Positions 62,871 to 64,000 of a DNA stretch of 64,000 nucleotides are shown here, piece by piece. The stretch comes from Vanilla planifolia (lineage: Eukaryota > Streptophyta > Magnoliopsida > Asparagales > Orchidaceae). The translations under genes and the position numbers were made by a program. Positions within the stretch are counted from its first letter, which is position 1; each line of letters opens with the position of its first letter. The stretch lies in NCBI GenBank assembly GCA_023846275.1, contig CM043865.1:9598068-9662067 (forward strand), read 5' to 3'. The notes under the pieces are model-generated. The model worked only from the letters and a program-made list of their open reading frames with translations, did not search any database and was not told the origin of the DNA.

Positions 62871-64000
62871 GATAGATTAGCATGATGCGGTGTGATTCTA
62901 ATTGAGTGTATTTAATTCGAGTGGTTGCAGGTATGTGACATTATTGAAAGATGTCTTGGTGATGTCAAATACAAATTGACATTAATATAGTGTGATTGGT
63001 TGCTGCAAGTACTTGGTCAGGATCAAAGATGACTCATTTGTGAATCAATGGTGATTTATTTGTGGATCAATGACGATTCAGATGTGGATCGATGACTATT
63101 TGGTTAGGGGTGATGGTGACTTTATTAGATCTAGTTAAACATGTGTGATTATGCACATAGGCACATCGTGGTCTCGGGTGCGCTTGAGTCAATGCGGGTC
63201 AACTTGGGGGATCCAAAATGGATTTGGTCGATACGAGTTGACATGTTTAGGAGTGGGTTGATATGGGTAAGAACTGTTGATGCGTTTCAAGGTGAGTTGA
63301 TGTCAGTTAACTTTGTCAATGTGTGTTAGAGTGGGTCAGTGAGCGTCTACACTATCAATACTTATCAACACAGGTAGATCGAGTAGGCATGGGTAGACAC
63401 ATGTAAGTGCATGCAAGTATAGGTAATGTGGGTAGCTTTTGAAAAGCCACAATTAAGCACTATAAAAAAATTCTTAATAATGAGTTTTGCATCACTAGAA
63501 CTTGAGAAGATGGGAGAATTTCACTCGTGAAGGGAGAGAAAAGGTAGTAAGGTATTTGATGGCTTGAAAAGTAATGAAGACCTGAGATAAATCAGCTAGG
63601 GCTTCTAGTGAGTTGGGATCACAGATGTTAGGATTCTAAACCTTGTTTGGAGATAGTTCATCCTATGAAGGATAAAGGGTTTCAACCACATCAGAGGGGC
63701 TTCTTGAAGATTTTTTTTCTTCCACTTTTTTCCTCCTCCCTTGCAGGTAATTGGTGGGAGTATCTTATAGAGTTGCTCGATGAATGAAGCTAAGATCATG
63801 TTAGATTTTTTGCTTCCCTACTTTAATCCAACATGGGGGAATTTTCTTTAGCAAACCTGATGAAGTACGATAAATCACCTCCATTATTATTATTATAATT
63901 ATTGTTTATGGTTTTCCTACTTATTCAACTTGCATATAAATGTAGAAGCTTGTTAAGATAAAAAGAATAAAGTAATTTGCTAATGTATGTGTAAAAAGTA
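62871..64000 (+). mobile_element. Probable LTR-element fragment at the window end
   Basis: A GGGTC-rich zone (63170-63430) like that in the LTRs at 5.6, 46.7 and 49.3 kb is followed by CACTATAAAAAAATTC (63460-63475), an LTR-type TATA box, and a G-rich R/U5-like region. Boundaries are not visible and the element probably continues beyond the window. Confidence 0.4.

Noticed and set aside
63141..63329. 62-codon frame containing VDMFRSGLIWVRTVDAF
   Set aside because: Produced by the GGGTC-rich LTR zone, whose related copies do not share the frame.

Overview
The window is plant nuclear DNA. It is very AT-rich, has several intron-containing genes of plant families (MYB-CC, R2R3-MYB, pollen Ole e 1-like, a plant-type U2 snRNA promoter), and is dominated by LTR-retrotransposon debris, simple repeats and a SINE. 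The marked contrast between AT-rich spacers and the GC-rich coding exons of the Ole e 1-like gene would fit a monocot, but species cannot be told from the sequence.

Layout. (1) 374-27445 (+): six exons of a CIA30/NDUFAF1-type complex I assembly factor, 5' exon outside the window. Its exons join in frame and in family order, but one intron is about 23.6 kb (3067-26681). That intron holds a complete though decayed Copia element (6587-15930, two ~2 kb LTRs) and several other LTR fragments. (2) 28351-28890: a reverse-oriented SINE-like insertion with a perfect 16-bp target-site duplication, lying 30 bp upstream of the promoter element of an apparently intact U2 snRNA gene. (3) 28.9-38 kb: AT-rich gene-free DNA with a poly-C run, a ~110-bp (AT)n array, a 304-bp near-perfect palindrome and a 117-bp degenerate tandem repeat. 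(4) 39124-41967 (+): a six-exon MYB-CC (PHR1/MYR-type) transcription factor. (5) 42-55 kb: retroelement desert with a minus-strand gag-only LTR element (45848-49583) and a Copia-type LTR/primer-binding-site junction near 51.46 kb; a GC-rich island of unknown nature lies at 52.2-52.6 kb. (6) 55304-57933: a divergent pair, an Ole e 1-like secreted protein (-) and an R2R3-MYB of the MYB52/54/56/105/117 group (+). (7) 58-64 kb: another unassigned GC-rich island, then repeats and probable LTR sequence to the window end.

The genes do not form a pathway; they are independent transcription units separated by transposons. The most striking features are the transposon-filled giant intron of a short housekeeping gene, the SINE next to the U2 promoter, and the long palindrome. 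No bacterial-type operon, CRISPR or tRNA gene was seen.
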